DNA of 8,401 nt. It comes from Deltaproteobacteria bacterium (GTDB lineage: Bacteria > Myxococcota_A > UBA9160 > SMWR01). The number at the start of each line of letters is the position of its first letter. Positions within the stretch are counted from its first letter, which is position 1. The DNA lies in contig JAFDAW010000114.1 in NCBI GenBank assembly GCA_019313605.1, positions 1-8,401 on the forward strand, read 5' to 3'. The notes beneath the pieces are model-generated. The model was not told the origin of the DNA, made no database searches, and worked only from the letters and a program-made list of their open reading frames with translations. The translations under genes and the position numbers were made by a program. Below are positions 6,891 through 8,401 of the stretch, one piece after another.

Positions 6891-6900
6891 ACTCCGGAGT
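6891..6900. repeat. 10-bp palindrome in the phoU/phoR convergent gap
   Basis: ACTCCGGAGT at 6891-6900 is a perfect palindrome in the 30-base gap between the converging phoU and phoR stop codons. It is short, has essentially no loop and no T-tract on either side, so it is at best a weak candidate for a bidirectional terminator. I see no better terminator for either gene. Confidence 0.25.
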
Positions 6901-6902
6901 TT

Positions 6903-8401
6903 CTACGGCTTCGCCCGAGGCAGTCGCAACGTGAAGGTAGAACCGCGACCCAGCGCGCTCTCGACAGAAATTTCGCCGTTCATGCTCTGCACTAGGTGCT
7001 TTACGATCGAGAGTCCGAGCCCTGTCCCGCCGGCAGCGCGAGAGCGCGCTTTGTCTACCCGATAGAAGCGTTCAAAAATGCGCCCGAGGTCACTCTTGGG
7101 AATCCCAACACCGGTATCAACCACGCGAATGCACGCCCACTTTTCGTCGCCATCAACGCTCAGCTTCACTCTGCCACCCGCTTCCGTATATTGGCACGCG
7201 TTGTCCAGAAGGTTTCGGACGATCTGCTCAACAGCGTGGGTGTCGGCCCAGGCCATAGGTTCGTCTTTGGCTTCCTGTTCCACTTCGATGTTTTTTTCGC
7301 GAAAGGCTGCATCGAAATCCCGAACGACACGGTCGACCAAAGCTGCGACCCTCACGCTGGCAGGCTCCAGTTTCGCTTCGCGCCCTTCCGTTTCCGACAG
7401 CTGCAGCAGATCGGCGACCAATCTCCCTAGCCTTCGAGCGTGGCGGTCGATGACCTCGACATGGGAACGACTGGTCGCGTCCTCGAAAGTTTCCGAGTGC
7501 AAAAGCGTCTCGGCGAAGCCCTGAATCGCGGTAAGCGGCGTCCGGAGTTCGTGCGAAGCATTCGCGACGAACTCCCGCCGCACCCGGTCGAGTTGGGCAA
7601 TTTCCGTCATGTCGTGAAGGACCGCGACGGTTCCGAGGCGCGCCCCGGAGCCGGCCGGGAAACGAACGGCGTGCACCTGGAGAGTCTTCTCCGCGGGATG
7701 CGCCACGGTGATCATCCGCGAAACGGGCTCGTCTGTGCTCGCCGCCTCCCGCAAAACAGCCTCAAGTTCGACGTGTCGAGCGAACTCCATCAACGTGAGG
7801 CTCTCGGTATCCGCTCTAACGCCAAGCAGCGCCGCCAATCTTTCATTCGCGAGTACGATGTTCATCTCGGCGTCTACGACGAGAACACCCTCGATCATCG
7901 AATTCAGAACCACCCGGAGTTGCTCTTTTTCGCGATTCGCCTGTTCGAGGCGCTCTCTAAGCTGATCGGCCATGCGGTGGATTGAATCGGAAATCGCACC
8001 GAGTTCGTCGCGGCTGCGGCGGGGAATCCGATACTCGAGGTTTCCGTCTGCGACGGCAGTGGTCAGACGCTGAATTTCGCGTACGGGTCGCAGGGTGAAC
8101 CAGGCGAGGCCGTAGGAAAGTGCCAATGCAGCAAGCAGACCAATCGAACCGGATACGAGAAGAACATTGCGAAGCCCAGCGAGTGCACTCTCCAGATCTG
8201 AGAGCTCCATCGCAACCCGCACCACGCGAACACGACTCTCTCCAACGGGAACCGCCAGATAGAGCAGCTCGCGGCCGACGGTTTCGCTGCGGCGCGCGTT
8301 CTGGCCGACACTTCCGGATAGCGCCGCGCGAACTTCGGGCCGATCGCCGTGATTTTCTAGCATCGACAGCCGCTCGATCGGCACATCGGAATCGCCCACG
8401 A
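6903..8401 (-). CDS. phoR: phosphate-sensing histidine kinase PhoR (5' end outside window)
   Basis: This is a membrane sensor kinase that would phosphorylate a PhoB-type regulator at low phosphate. The gene is cut by the right edge. The GTG at 8397-8399 is not the real start, and the first membrane helix and part of the sensor region are missing. Numbering from that GTG, residues 1-72 are the end of an extracytoplasmic domain with the DRPEVRAALSGSVGQNARRS and ELLYLAVPV pattern of the Bacillus PhoR-like PDC/Cache type. A membrane helix follows at about 76-102, then HAMP (103-155), PAS (about 160-265) and the H-box FVANASHELRTPL with phosphoacceptor His283 (7551-7553). The N-box is NLLDNACQYT (396-405), then G1 DTGVGIP (428-434), FERFYRVD (442-449) and G2 GGTGLGLS (457-464). 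The catalytic core is complete. Symbol chosen from domain order and position beside phoU; phoB is not visible. Confidence 0.88.
   Translation of the reverse strand, partial: VGDSDVPIERLSMLENHGDRPEVRAALSGSVGQNARRSETVGRELLYLAVPVGESRVRVVRVAMELSDLESALAGLRNVLLVSGSIGLLAALALSYGLAWFTLRPVREIQRLTTAVADGNLEYRIPRRSRDELGAISDSIHRMADQLRERLEQANREKEQLRVVLNSMIEGVLVVDAEMNIVLANERLAALLGVRADTESLTLMEFARHVELEAVLREAASTDEPVSRMITVAHPAEKTLQVHAVRFPAGSGARLGTVAVLHDMTEIAQLDRVRREFVANASHELRTPLTAIQGFAETLLHSETFEDATSRSHVEVIDRHARRLGRLVADLLQLSETEGREAKLEPASVRVAALVDRVVRDFDAAFREKNIEVEQEAKDEPMAWADTHAVEQIVRNLLDNACQYTEAGGRVKLSVDGDEKWACIRVVDTGVGIPKSDLGRIFERFYRVDKARSRAAGGTGLGLSIVKHLVQSMNGEISVESALGRGSTFTLRLPRAKP

Overview
This window is a phosphate-acquisition (Pho regulon) locus from a GC-rich Gram-negative bacterium. 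The outer-membrane porin, with a Sec signal peptide and a C-terminal phenylalanine, shows a diderm envelope. The PstA closely resembles the long form familiar from alphaproteobacteria and pseudomonads. The PhoR has an extracytoplasmic sensor region plus HAMP and PAS, unlike the short-loop E. coli type. I cannot assign a phylum from sequence alone; a deltaproteobacterial-type or other environmental proteobacterial lineage is only a guess.

Layout. Positions 1-214 hold no convincing gene. A candidate Pho box and promoter (215-270) precedes an OprP/OprO-family phosphate-selective porin (337-1842). A strong GC-rich hairpin (1845-1897) follows the porin. It abuts a second, clearer Pho box and promoter (1897-1952) that drives a compact operon pstS-pstC-pstA-pstB-phoU (1986-6872). 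Genes in this operon overlap or are separated by at most 14 bases. A 30-base convergent gap separates phoU from a PhoR-type sensor kinase on the minus strand (6903-8401), which runs off the right edge. Its partner phoB would be expected beyond that edge but is not visible.

How it works together (inferred from the families). Phosphate crosses the outer membrane through the porin, is captured by periplasmic PstS, and is imported by the PstC/PstA channel powered by PstB. PhoU links transporter state to PhoR, which would phosphorylate a PhoB-type regulator that binds the 11-bp-phased repeats before the porin and pstS. The two promoters share the same geometry: four half-sites at 11-bp spacing with the third degenerate, and the last half-site placed identically relative to the -10. 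This is the best new observation here and suggests co-regulation.

I found no evidence of a previously undescribed system, mobile element, CRISPR array or RNA gene. The interest lies in regulatory detail and domain variants within a known system. Long open frames antisense to the genes are judged to be composition artefacts.
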